Shown one piece after another: positions 14,870 to 23,717 of a DNA stretch of 34,195 nt (positions are counted from its first letter, which is position 1; every line of letters starts with the position of its first letter). The position numbers and the translations under genes are program-made. The stretch is taken from positions 1-34,195 of the forward strand of contig NZ_AOME01000064.1 in assembly GCF_000336935.1 (NCBI RefSeq), read 5' to 3'. Below the pieces are notes generated by a model. It ran no database searches. It was not told where the DNA came from and was given only the letters and a program-made list of their open reading frames with translations. The DNA comes from Halococcus salifodinae DSM 8989 (GTDB lineage: Archaea; Halobacteriota; Halobacteria; Halobacteriales; Halococcaceae).

Positions 14870-15885
14870 ATGTCGGACATCGCCGTCGTTTCGACCATCT
14901 CCTGGAACGCCTTGACCTGCTGGGTTTTCAGACCGTCGAGAGTGTCCTGATCGATGGAGACTGGGTGACGGTAGATCGTCGATGGATCATCAAGCACTTT
15001 CTCGAAGAGCGCCGCTCGCGGGGTCTCGAACCAGAACTGAGTCTCATTTCCGTAGACTAGCGTTGGGACACACGCGTGGATTCGATCCGAGTGGGTGACC
15101 GCCGCGTTCGCGTAGAAGAACAGGTAATCCGTCAGTAGGTCCGAAACCATAGTTCGGTCTTGCTGGAAGAATTTAAGTTGTAGGAGTCGTCGTTTCGTGT
15201 TCTGTCGAAGCGTCGCGTGCGGATGTTCGAATGGGAAGTGGTCCGTTCGGACGACGTTCTCACTGCCTTGGAGCGGTAGTTCCGGTTCATCAATCTTGTC
15301 AAACGTCAGCATCTCGAACTCGCGGTCGGCGCGCACTGGCTGGTGCCAGTCGTCGATCCAGAACGCACAGTCGAGACCGTCGTAGGCATACCCGACGTTC
15401 TCGTTGTAACACTCGTAGGCGTCGCTATCGCGGGTGATGAGGCCCCGAATATTGGTTTCCCGAAGAATTCGGTTAACGAGTCGTTGTGTCTCGGGTCCGT
15501 AGTCACCACCGCCAGCACCGAGAAAGTATATCGGGACGCCGCGCTCCGAGAGCGAGTGCAGGAGGGGTTCGTATGGATCAAGCCCGGTGTCGTTGAGTAC
15601 ACACCCTGGGAGGACGGCGATGTCGGCATCAACAAAGTCGGCGACGCTCACCGCCCGATCCTGATAGCTGCCGCCAGCACTCGTATCGATGGCTTGATCA
15701 GGGAGGTACTTTGCAACACGATTCAACAGGAGGTCTGACTGCTGGATCGCAGTGTTTTGGGAGTGCCCACTCGATTCCACGATCTCGGCGTCGGGAAATG
15801 CCTGTTCGATGAGCGCGCGTGCTCCTTTATCGATGAATCCGTTGCCGATGTTCGTGAGCCACGTGCGAAGCAGTAGTATTCTCAT
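14866..15885 (-). CDS. Polysaccharide pyruvyl transferase family protein (339 aa)
   Basis: Members add pyruvyl ketals from phosphoenolpyruvate to sugars, giving them negative charge (CsaB, WcaK types). The start MRILLLRTWLTNIGNGFIDKG has the family's N-terminal strand and an N-G-turn like that of GNxGD motifs. ADIAVLPGCVLNDTGLDPYE, PIYFLGAGGGDYGPETQ and RGLITRDSDAYECYNENVG follow in the expected order. A His-rich middle (TDHFPFEHPHATLR) precedes AAVTHSDRIHACVPTLVYGN, which corresponds to the family's SxRlH motif. The length is usual for the family. The gene runs head-on into the flippase gene, sharing three stop-codon bases. The substrate cannot be read from the sequence. Confidence 0.75.
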   Translation of the reverse strand: MRILLLRTWLTNIGNGFIDKGARALIEQAFPDAEIVESSGHSQNTAIQQSDLLLNRVAKYLPDQAIDTSAGGSYQDRAVSVADFVDADIAVLPGCVLNDTGLDPYEPLLHSLSERGVPIYFLGAGGGDYGPETQRLVNRILRETNIRGLITRDSDAYECYNENVGYAYDGLDCAFWIDDWHQPVRADREFEMLTFDKIDEPELPLQGSENVVRTDHFPFEHPHATLRQNTKRRLLQLKFFQQDRTMVSDLLTDYLFFYANAAVTHSDRIHACVPTLVYGNETQFWFETPRAALFEKVLDDPSTIYRHPVSIDQDTLDGLKTQQVKAFQEMVETTAMSDI

Positions 15886-15889
15886 ATAC

Positions 15890-15904
15890 GGGTTATCTTA
15901 ACCC
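15890..15904. promoter_or_regulatory. Small palindrome before the pyruvyl-transferase gene
   Basis: GGGTTA and TAACCC flank three bases, 5 bp upstream of the start codon at 15885. It could be an operator or a short hairpin at the beginning of the transcript. Confidence 0.35.
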
Positions 15905-16050
15905 AAAGTGATATACCTTGAGGAATGGCCTTGTTGATACTGACGGCTAAAATTCATAGAGCTTGAAAGATCGTCCGAAATTCACAAAGCGTGATACCGT
16001 AGCAAGTGCTACCGATGGCTTCAAACTCTTGTGACCAGAACTAGTGGAAA

Positions 16051-17109
16051 ATGCTGCCGTCGCTCTGTCTCTTTCTCGGTGGGGCGGACTCATTCAATGT
16101 TCGCCAAGATACACAGAACATCATCCGGCTGTTGTCCGATCGCTTTGACATTCATCTGGTGACGACGGAACCGGACGCCTTCGATGCTAGCGTACTCGCC
16201 GCTGTCAAGCTCTTTGGTACGAGTGCGCCATCGACGAGAATCGGTGAGATCTCCGCGCTCTCGAACTATCTTCGGAAGAACGACCCCGCGGTAGCAATCC
16301 ACATCAGCGAACCGCCATTCCACGGAACGTTCGTGACGGTGCTGGCTCGTCGTCACGATGTCCCCTCGGTGTACCGATACGCCGGTGATCGGTTTTACGA
16401 ATACCGTGTGAGTCGTGGGAGAAAGAGACTCCTTCGTTTCGGCCTTAATAACGTATTTGGACGAATCCCACTGTCCCTCGCGGATGCCTGTATCACGCTC
16501 GGTCCGGCAGGGAAATCACGCCTCACCGACCGGGGAGTTGATTCCGATCGGATCGGTCTTCTTCCGCCACCAATCGATCAGTCGCGTTTCGATAGTAGCG
16601 GCGAGATTCCATCCCCACTATCCGACATCCCTGATGAACGCTCCGTGGCGCTGTTTGTCGGCCGTCGGTCATATATGAAGGGGTTCGACACGTTCGATGC
16701 CACGATTCCACGAATCCTCAACCGACGCAACGATCTCCAGTTCGTGTTCGTCGGCAGTGGTGAGCGTGTTCCACAGATTCCTGAACAGTACGCTGACCAC
16801 GTCACGGTCGTTGGTCGTGTGACACCCGAATCGATAGCGAGCTACTTCCAACACGCCGACGTGCTCGCACATCCCTCGCTCACTGAAGGACTGAGTCGAT
16901 CGGTCGTCGAAGCGCTCATGTGCGACACACCAGTGATCGTGCGTGATGTCGGGGAGCTTGCGTCGGTCACTTCGAATCTATTCACGACCGATGCCGAGTT
17001 CGTGGATTTAGTCTGTGGGTTCGAGGACCTGCCGCTGGACGATCCAGAGCCGTTCTCGATGACGGCGCTGAAGGAGCAGTACGTCTCCTTTTTCACGCAG
17101 TTCGTGTGA
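16051..17109 (+). CDS. GT4-family glycosyltransferase (352 aa)
   Basis: Retaining GT-B glycosyltransferases of family 4 use nucleotide sugars in the cytoplasm. The C-terminal domain is clear: SVALFVGRRSYMKGFDTF as the hinge strand, LQFVFVGSGERVPQIP, and TVVGRVTPESIASYFQHADV. HPSLTEGLSRSVVEALMCDT then supplies the E-x7-E motif that binds the donor. The N-terminal domain is degenerate but contains the expected acceptor-side segment HISEPPFHGTFVTVLARRH. The length is at the short end for GT4, and the protein ends FFTQFV soon after the last motif. The ATG at 16051 begins MLPSLCLFLGGADS. Donor and acceptor are unknown. It is convergent with the gene at 17161. Confidence 0.85.
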   Translation: MLPSLCLFLGGADSFNVRQDTQNIIRLLSDRFDIHLVTTEPDAFDASVLAAVKLFGTSAPSTRIGEISALSNYLRKNDPAVAIHISEPPFHGTFVTVLARRHDVPSVYRYAGDRFYEYRVSRGRKRLLRFGLNNVFGRIPLSLADACITLGPAGKSRLTDRGVDSDRIGLLPPPIDQSRFDSSGEIPSPLSDIPDERSVALFVGRRSYMKGFDTFDATIPRILNRRNDLQFVFVGSGERVPQIPEQYADHVTVVGRVTPESIASYFQHADVLAHPSLTEGLSRSVVEALMCDTPVIVRDVGELASVTSNLFTTDAEFVDLVCGFEDLPLDDPEPFSMTALKEQYVSFFTQFV

Positions 17110-17160
17110 AAACAGTCCGACGTGCTCGGCGCTCACCCGTTATACCTTTCGTGCCGTATA

Positions 17161-18594
17161 CTACTCGACATAGCCGAGGTCCTGCAATCGCTCCCTCGCC
17201 TGAGTATCGAGTTCGCCATCGAGTGACGGAATTTCCGCCGGTTCAATTTGTACGTCCGTTGCGAGATCTCGCAACTCCTGTGGACTTTCGGTTGCATCAA
17301 GGGGGAGATGTTCGGTGGGGTCCGCGCTGAGGTCGTAGGTAGTGCCGTCGCCGTTGAATGGTTCGACCGAGAGTTGGAAATCACGATACAGCGGTTCGCC
17401 AAAATGTCTGGTATGCTTATAGTCGGCGGTCCGTGCCGCAACCGTATGCCCACGGTGGCTCACCGAATCCGAGAGGACGACCGCCTGTTCGTCATCGTCG
17501 AGATGTGACGACCGACCGCTCGTCGACGCGAGCGGCCCACGATCGATGTCCGCGAGATCGGCGAGTAGCTCGTGGAGCCATGCGAGAGAGAACGGTGTCT
17601 CGAAACGCTCGGCCGTTCCCTCTGGCGTGTGGACGAGCAACGGCACGTGGAGCAGTTCGTCGAACATATTGTGGTACTGGTGCCCGTAGACACCGCGTTC
17701 GAACAGCGCCTCGCCGTGATCCGCAGTGATGACGAGAATCGTCTCGTCCCAGATCCCCTTCCGTTGCAGATACGATACGACACGGCCGATCTGCTCGTCG
17801 ACGTAGCGCAACGCACTGTCGTACATCGTCTCGTAAGCTGGCGTATGACGATGTGCCATGCGGCCGGCATCTGCGAATAGATGCCGTGCAGTCCCGTCAC
17901 TCCATGCTAGTCCACCAGAGCGAATCGAATCCGGATGAAGCGGTGCGTGAAGGTCCATGAGGTGTGACCACGCGAAGAACGGCCGATCATCGTCTCTCGA
18001 ATCAAGACTCTGCAGCAAACCATTGATGACGCGCTCGCCTCGAATTGTTGGCCAGTCATTCAGAAATTGCCGATATCGATAGAGCATGTACAGCCCGAGG
18101 GCAGGGCTGATACTATCGACCGACTGCGTTCGCTCACGGAGCGACCGAAGCAGGGAGTTTAGCCGCCCTCGGAGGGGACCCGCCGAATCCGGTGATTTGC
18201 CGACCTGTGAGTGTGTATTTTCGGTACGGAGATTGCGAAACGTATCAAATCCCGTATCGAAGTTGCGCTCGGTCGTGAGCTGTGGGTTTGTTATCGTTGC
18301 GGTGGTTTCCCAGCCGGAGTCACGCAGGTATGATGCGACCGTTTCAGCGTTGTTCGGGATTGCTGTCCAGTCTACTTCCGAGTAGTAGGCGCTGTTGTAG
18401 CCGTGCAACCCAGCGAGAAAGCCAGGAACTGCTTCAGGGGTGTACGGTCCGGTCGAGATGGCGTTATCGAAGACGAACGACGACTGGGCTAGTTCGGTGA
18501 GCGTAGGTGTGGTCGGTCTCGTATATCCGTTGAAGCTACACCGGTCATACCGAAAGCAATCGACGGTCAGCAACACGATATTTGGTTTTGACAT
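17161..18594 (-). CDS. Sulfatase-like alkaline phosphatase superfamily enzyme (477 aa)
   Basis: The fold is clear from MSKPNIVLLTVDCFRYDRCS, with the first metal ligand at D12. VITADHGEALFERGVYGHQYH gives ligands D292, H293 and H305. H216 in HLMDLHAPLHP is a further conserved site. The nucleophile position is T52 in YTPEAVPGFLAG. Sulfatases have C or S in CxPxR, and neither is present, so this is more likely a phosphodiesterase, phosphatase or group transferase. No signal peptide or membrane segment is seen, so it probably acts in the cytoplasm. The C-terminus RLQDLGYVE recurs in three other proteins of this window. It lies 39 bp downstream of the membrane-protein gene at 18634-20352 on the same strand, so they may be cotranscribed. 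Confidence 0.85.
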   Translation of the reverse strand: MSKPNIVLLTVDCFRYDRCSFNGYTRPTTPTLTELAQSSFVFDNAISTGPYTPEAVPGFLAGLHGYNSAYYSEVDWTAIPNNAETVASYLRDSGWETTATITNPQLTTERNFDTGFDTFRNLRTENTHSQVGKSPDSAGPLRGRLNSLLRSLRERTQSVDSISPALGLYMLYRYRQFLNDWPTIRGERVINGLLQSLDSRDDDRPFFAWSHLMDLHAPLHPDSIRSGGLAWSDGTARHLFADAGRMAHRHTPAYETMYDSALRYVDEQIGRVVSYLQRKGIWDETILVITADHGEALFERGVYGHQYHNMFDELLHVPLLVHTPEGTAERFETPFSLAWLHELLADLADIDRGPLASTSGRSSHLDDDEQAVVLSDSVSHRGHTVAARTADYKHTRHFGEPLYRDFQLSVEPFNGDGTTYDLSADPTEHLPLDATESPQELRDLATDVQIEPAEIPSLDGELDTQARERLQDLGYVE

Positions 18595-18633
18595 GGATGG
18601 TCCGGCGAGTGAGCGAGTGATGAGGATGTCGAT

Positions 18634-20352
18634 TTAAGTTGAAGATTCAGTGTTGTTGTCGAACCCAACAACGGGACCGTTGTCAAAGACACGGTTATAG
18701 CGGTCGTGGTTGGAGAATACTCGGATTGGATCCCACGTCAATCGATATCTCCCGCCACCAAGTATCATATTTCCTGCATCCCGTAACAATATATTGCTGT
18801 ATGATTTATTTATAAGGGTTGCGTTTAAAAGTTCGGTATTCAATTCGATTGCTCCGGGAGTCTTGTGGCCGCGTCCCGTTTTCTGCGTAGCCGAAGGATC
18901 GTCTAGATCAACCTGTTCATCAGCGTAGTAGAAATCCATGGCAACAGGTTCGGGAGAGTGATCAAGCGTGAAGGTTTTGGCAGTGACTTCCTCACTCGTG
19001 AGATACTTTCGTGGCTCGTCCGGATAGTTAGGAGCGAGCATCGCCGAACCGGCTTGCGCTCCAACCACAATGAGTACAACGAGACAGATTGCAAGAAGTT
19101 GTGGTGTGGATTGTAGATCAACGATTCGTTTAGCAGCGATCCCAAGGACGGCAGCAAATATCGGAATTCCGAATAAAATGGCACGCTGAGGAGATGCAAT
19201 CCCTACACCCACAACGGATATTCCCACAATCAGTGCTGATATCAGCGTTGCACCGAGAAGGAGGCACATTGACCACGTTCTCTCTTGGATCCAGAGCACG
19301 AACGAAGCGATAGCTGTTATTGGGAGTAACACTAAGAAGTCACCACGTCGTTCGAGAATTCCTACAATACCCGGATTTGCTGGTACTGCCGCAAGTGCTT
19401 CACCGCCACTCGGAGCAATTTCGAAACCGCCAGTTAGAAGTGGAATGGCTTTTGCAATGATAACAGTTCGCACGAAGATAGTCAGTATCATCCACTGAAT
19501 CCCCAGTCCGAGGACCAACAACAGCCAGACGATCCATGGCCGTCTAGTTTGAATCTCTCCATCATCCATGATCGGTTGGTGGCCAAGTAATGCATCTATC
19601 CGTACGTATCGAATAGTCAGTGCCGCTCCAATAGCACCGGTTAATATGAACATCGATAGTTTGTGCGCGAAAGCCGTTGCCAGCACAAGGACTGAAATCA
19701 TCACGAAATCACGCCCATCGTCCGCGGAAAAGAATCGACTGAGGCCGATGATTACAGGGCACCACAACAGCACAGCGATCGTCTGAACAATGGGCCAGTA
19801 TCCAAATAGAACACCGATGGTTGCGATCGCCGCAATCGTCCCGGACAAGCCGATGGCAATCGGTGAGCGGGTATGATGAGAGGTGAGCGCTACAGCGGTG
19901 AGTGGAAATACTATGCCAATCAGAATCGGAATAGCGACGAGTACGTTCCTTCCATCAAACCCAGACACGAGCGCGACCTGAGAATTAAGCAGATGAAATG
20001 CGGAGAGGATTCCATGCGCTGAAAACGCTTGCTTAAGCTCGACGAGACTGCCGGTCTGGATGATTCGAATAACCCCGACGGCATATTTGTCTGGATCCAT
20101 ACCGATCATCGATGCTGGCCACTCGAAAATGAAAATACGCAATGCAACCCCGATTCCGGTTGCAAGCACAGTGCTTGAGACAGCCGAAAGACGGCCAAAG
20201 AAGGCTCCAACGACCAGTGCCATCGCCGAAATGAAGGCGAACCCGTGAACCCACGGGAACAGCTGCCTTGTCTCGTGTGCGCCGAGGACCATCGCGGCGA
20301 AACTGAAAGTACAGACTGTGGCACAGAGTTTCGCCGTTCGCATATTCGTCAC
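18634..20352 (-). CDS. Polytopic membrane protein, related to 9395-11290
   Basis: A 572-aa protein with roughly a dozen hydrophobic segments from residue ~10 to ~435 and a soluble C-terminal domain of ~130 residues. An acidic loop (GMDPDKYAVGVIRIIQTGS) follows the early helices, as in GT-C-like proteins. The C-terminus NRVFDNGPVVGFDNN matches the pattern NPYANGQFDLYRV at the end of the 9395-11290 product, so the two are related. The start is either the GTG at 20352 or the ATG at 20343. The DNA is markedly more AT-rich than the neighbouring genes (for example around 18770-18840), which suggests recent transfer. Its function is unknown; lipid-linked sugar transfer or polymerisation is an inference. 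Confidence 0.7.
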   Translation of the reverse strand: MTNMRTAKLCATVCTFSFAAMVLGAHETRQLFPWVHGFAFISAMALVVGAFFGRLSAVSSTVLATGIGVALRIFIFEWPASMIGMDPDKYAVGVIRIIQTGSLVELKQAFSAHGILSAFHLLNSQVALVSGFDGRNVLVAIPILIGIVFPLTAVALTSHHTRSPIAIGLSGTIAAIATIGVLFGYWPIVQTIAVLLWCPVIIGLSRFFSADDGRDFVMISVLVLATAFAHKLSMFILTGAIGAALTIRYVRIDALLGHQPIMDDGEIQTRRPWIVWLLLVLGLGIQWMILTIFVRTVIIAKAIPLLTGGFEIAPSGGEALAAVPANPGIVGILERRGDFLVLLPITAIASFVLWIQERTWSMCLLLGATLISALIVGISVVGVGIASPQRAILFGIPIFAAVLGIAAKRIVDLQSTPQLLAICLVVLIVVGAQAGSAMLAPNYPDEPRKYLTSEEVTAKTFTLDHSPEPVAMDFYYADEQVDLDDPSATQKTGRGHKTPGAIELNTELLNATLINKSYSNILLRDAGNMILGGGRYRLTWDPIRVFSNHDRYNRVFDNGPVVGFDNNTESST

Positions 20353-20569
20353 TCATGTGCCGATGGAATGAATGCTTCGGTCACGCATGGATCCTGTCTC
20401 GATTGAATCCGTGATGCTGACCGAGACATTGACAACAAGTACCACTAATCTACGAAGAAGTGTCGAACGCACTACCCAGTGAAAATGACGATAGAAGCGA
20501 AATTGTTACCAGCCACCCGTCCAGCCATATCGACACATAGAGGCAAGTGGGATACATGGGATATTACCG
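20353..20569. promoter_or_regulatory. Divergent intergenic region
   Basis: These 217 bp separate the genes starting at 20352 (-) and 20570 (+), so promoters for both should be here. I see no repeat or strongly matching TATA box that would fix their positions. Confidence 0.35.
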
Positions 20570-22027
20570 ATGAGCCGTCCTAACATCGTCGTATTGGTGA
20601 TGGATACGGCGCGGGCGACAACCGTGTTCGATGGTATTGAAGAAGGGGTCCTCCCGAATCTCGGCGCTCTAGCTGCGGACGGAACGACGTTCACCAACTG
20701 TATGACAACGGCTCCGTGGACGCTCCCCTCACACGCATCGATGTTCACGGGTCAGTACACCTCGGAGCATCTGGCCCACACGGGAACGAAGCGATTTGAT
20801 CCGGATGTCGAGCCACTTCCAAAAAGGCTCAGCACACAGGGATATCGAACGGTTGCATACTCGAACAACACGTGGATCAGTCCGGATTTCGGTTTCGATG
20901 CCGGATTCGACGACTTCTATGTACGGTGGCAGCTGCTCGAACGCGGCCAGGACCTCGCTGCGATCGCAAAATCGGACGACATCCGTGATGCGCTCGGAAA
21001 GTTGTGGAGAGCGATGGATGCCGATGCACCGTATACGCTCGTGAACAGTCTCTGGGGTCTCTATCTCGATCTGTTTTCGCACGACGACGACGGAGCAAAA
21101 CGAACGACGGATCGGCTAACAACGTGGCTCGACCACCACAATGCTGACCAGCCCTTTTTCATGTTTGCCAATTACGTCGAGCCGCACTTGCGCTATGATC
21201 CACCGGAACCGTATCGGACGCAGTATCTGTCTGGTGGCACACCAACTGCTGAAGACGTAAATCAAGACCCATGGAAGTATATCACCGGCGAAGTTTCGAT
21301 GTCTGAGGCGGATTTCGACGTTCTCAAAGAGCTCTATGCCGCAGAACTCGCGTATCTCGACACACAACTCGGCGCGCTGTTCGACCATCTGCGTGAAATC
21401 GGTGAATACGAACGAACGGTCGTGGTCGTCGTCGGCGATCACGGCGAAAACATCGGCGAGCACGATCTCATGGATCACCAGTACTGCCTCTACGACACGT
21501 TGCTTCGAGTGCCGCTGTTCATCCACGACCCGGGCCAACGTATGACCGCTGAAAGCGTCGATTCACTCGTAGAACTACGTGATATATTCCCGACTATTCT
21601 CGATTTCGCCGGAGTGGAACGTCCCGAGAACGGGACGATTTCCTCGAATAGCCTGCTCGACACCGATCAACGTGAACGCGACTATATTGTCGCGGAATAT
21701 CTCGAACCCCAACCCTCTATGTCCGCGCTCCGCAAACAACTCGACGATCCAGTCGAACCCGAACAGTACGACCGGGCACTGCGGTGTATCCGAACAAACG
21801 ACTGGAAGTTCATCGAAGGAACAGATGGAAAGCACGAGCTATACGATCTCGGCCATGACGAGGGTGAACGACGAAACGTCATTCACGACCACCAGGACAA
21901 GGCGGACGCTCTCCATGATCGCCTCCAATCCGAGCATGGTGAGTTTCGACGAAAACAAGCCCGGAACGCCGCGGAGATGGACGCCAGCACCGAACAGCGA
22001 CTTGAGGACCTCGGATATATTCAATAA
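20570..22027 (+). CDS. Sulfatase-like alkaline phosphatase superfamily enzyme (485 aa)
   Basis: The start MSRPNIVVLVMDTARATTVF places the first metal ligand at D12. The nucleophile motif is TAPWTLPSHASMFTGQY with T51 where sulfatases have Cys or Ser. The T-x-P-S-H form is typical of phospho-transferring relatives. VVVVGDHGENIGEHDLMDH gives D290, H291, H298 and H303. H206 lies in YVEPHLRYDPPEPY. A late domain (NDWKFIEGTDGKHELYDLGH) is the usual C-terminal sulfatase-fold sheet. No signal peptide is visible. The tail RLEDLGYIQ is shared with three other enzymes here. The next gene begins 73 bp downstream on the same strand behind its own TATA box. Confidence 0.85.
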   Translation: MSRPNIVVLVMDTARATTVFDGIEEGVLPNLGALAADGTTFTNCMTTAPWTLPSHASMFTGQYTSEHLAHTGTKRFDPDVEPLPKRLSTQGYRTVAYSNNTWISPDFGFDAGFDDFYVRWQLLERGQDLAAIAKSDDIRDALGKLWRAMDADAPYTLVNSLWGLYLDLFSHDDDGAKRTTDRLTTWLDHHNADQPFFMFANYVEPHLRYDPPEPYRTQYLSGGTPTAEDVNQDPWKYITGEVSMSEADFDVLKELYAAELAYLDTQLGALFDHLREIGEYERTVVVVVGDHGENIGEHDLMDHQYCLYDTLLRVPLFIHDPGQRMTAESVDSLVELRDIFPTILDFAGVERPENGTISSNSLLDTDQRERDYIVAEYLEPQPSMSALRKQLDDPVEPEQYDRALRCIRTNDWKFIEGTDGKHELYDLGHDEGERRNVIHDHQDKADALHDRLQSEHGEFRRKQARNAAEMDASTEQRLEDLGYIQ

Positions 22028-22065
22028 CAAATGATTACTGTAGTCCACGTCACATAGACAATGGC

Positions 22066-22077
22066 AAATTTTTTTAT
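22066..22077 (+). promoter_or_regulatory. TATA box for the leaderless gene at 22101
   Basis: An AT-only block (aattttttta) centred about 27 nt upstream of the ATG at 22101 sets the transcription start at or next to the start codon. This supports 22101 rather than 22080 as the start. Confidence 0.55.
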
Positions 22078-22100
22078 GTATGTGGCGCGGCCTCGATAAT

Positions 22101-23705
22101 ATGTCTGATGACCGTACACTCCTTATTGGTTTGGATGGGCTTGATTGGTCAGAAATTGATCCATGGATTAGTGATGGATCTTTATCAAATATAAGCCAAA
22201 TCGAGAATATAGGAAGTGCGAGAAATCTTGCCAGCACTCACCCACCATGGACGCCCTGCGCCTGGCCATCGCTCCTCAGCGGCCAAAACCCCGGCAAGCA
22301 CGGCGTGTTCGACTTCTTCACCCGAGATGGCTACGACAAGCGCCTCATCGAACGTCCCGATGTCGATGCACCATATCTGTTCGAGGCAGCGGACGCCCAC
22401 GATCGCACATCACTCGTGGTCAACTATCCGGTGACACACCCCGCTTCACGACTCGACAACGGCGCGGTAGTGCCCGGCTATCTCGCCCGCGAAGACGCCT
22501 CCTTCTACCCAGAACATCTCCGAGAGGAGTACGAAAACGAACACGGCGAGTATCGGATCTACCCCGATTATGGAACGGATGACGATGCGGTAGCGGAGTA
22601 CGTCGATGTCGCCCGATGCCGTCGTGATATGGCGCGTTTTCTCGATGAGCGCTACGACTGGGATCTGATGGCTGTTCAGTTTCAGGTGACGGACTCCGTC
22701 TTCCATGATCTCGATGACCGCGACGAAATCCGACGTGTTCTCGAAAACATCGACGAATTCGTCGGCGATATTATCGATCTCGGTGATGACGATGCCACCG
22801 TTTTGATCGCGTCCGATCACGGCATGGGCGACTACGACTGGACGTTCTATGCGAATTCGTGGCTGGCGGAAAACGGCTACTGTGAGACAACGACAGGAGA
22901 CACCCAGTATTTCCGCCAAGCAAAAGACGGTCTGAAAGGGACGGACAAAGACTCGACAGAAGGTAGCGTCCTCGAAACAGCTATCGAAACTGCTGCCTCG
23001 ACCGCCTCGGCAGCAGGACTCTCACCACAACGAATCCACCACGGTCTCTCTAGAGTCGGACTTGCGGATGTCGTTGAGCGTCTTCTGCCGGAAGATGCTC
23101 TCGTCGCCGCTCAGAACCAAGTCGTCGACTATCCGAACTCGACAGCGTTCCAACTCTATTTCAACAGCCTCGGCATCCACCTGAACGTCGAGGACCGCGA
23201 TCCCGCGGGGACGATACCACAGGAAGAATACGAGGAGGTGCGGGCGGGACTTATCGAGAAGCTCGAACATGTACGTGATCCGAACGGAGAATTGGTCTTC
23301 GATGCAGTACGTCCTCGGGAAAATGTATACGAAGGCGAACATCTCGAAGATGCACCCGACATCGCGCTGTTCCCGCGGGACTATCGGTACGATGTCAGTG
23401 GGTCGATTCTCGATATGTTCAGACGGTACCCCCACAAGAATCACAAACCAGAAGGGATTCTCCTCTCGAATAGGCCACTCAATGTCGATGGACAGGCCGA
23501 GATCTACGATATCGCACCGACTGTTGCAGCAGCGCTGGGCATCCCGGTAGATGCTAACACCGATGGCGAGGTCCTTCTCGATAAAAAAGAAATAGTTGAG
23601 CGAGAGAACTGGGACGAGAGGTGTGATGAGTACGCCAACGAACAATCTGGTGAAGATTCATCCAGTGTCGAAGATCGGCTTTCGGATCTCGGTTACATGG
23701 AGTAA
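22101..23705 (+). CDS. Type I phosphodiesterase/nucleotide pyrophosphatase-like enzyme (534 aa)
   Basis: This alkaline phosphatase superfamily member belongs to a branch different from the other three here. LLIGLDGLDWSEID holds D12. HPPWTPCAWPSLLSGQNPGK holds nucleophile T51. FQVTDSVFHDLDD gives D198 and H202. VLIASDHGMGDYDW gives D239 and H240. The set matches nucleotide pyrophosphatase/phosphodiesterases and related phosphotransferases. The protein is soluble and acidic. Despite the different branch it ends RLSDLGYME, as do the other three. The first ~44 codons are AT-rich at third positions and the rest is GC-rich, so the gene may be a recombinant. It is convergent with the gene at 23718, 12 bp away. 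Confidence 0.82.
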   Translation: MSDDRTLLIGLDGLDWSEIDPWISDGSLSNISQIENIGSARNLASTHPPWTPCAWPSLLSGQNPGKHGVFDFFTRDGYDKRLIERPDVDAPYLFEAADAHDRTSLVVNYPVTHPASRLDNGAVVPGYLAREDASFYPEHLREEYENEHGEYRIYPDYGTDDDAVAEYVDVARCRRDMARFLDERYDWDLMAVQFQVTDSVFHDLDDRDEIRRVLENIDEFVGDIIDLGDDDATVLIASDHGMGDYDWTFYANSWLAENGYCETTTGDTQYFRQAKDGLKGTDKDSTEGSVLETAIETAASTASAAGLSPQRIHHGLSRVGLADVVERLLPEDALVAAQNQVVDYPNSTAFQLYFNSLGIHLNVEDRDPAGTIPQEEYEEVRAGLIEKLEHVRDPNGELVFDAVRPRENVYEGEHLEDAPDIALFPRDYRYDVSGSILDMFRRYPHKNHKPEGILLSNRPLNVDGQAEIYDIAPTVAAALGIPVDANTDGEVLLDKKEIVERENWDERCDEYANEQSGEDSSSVEDRLSDLGYME

Positions 23706-23717
23706 GTGCTCCCGCGG

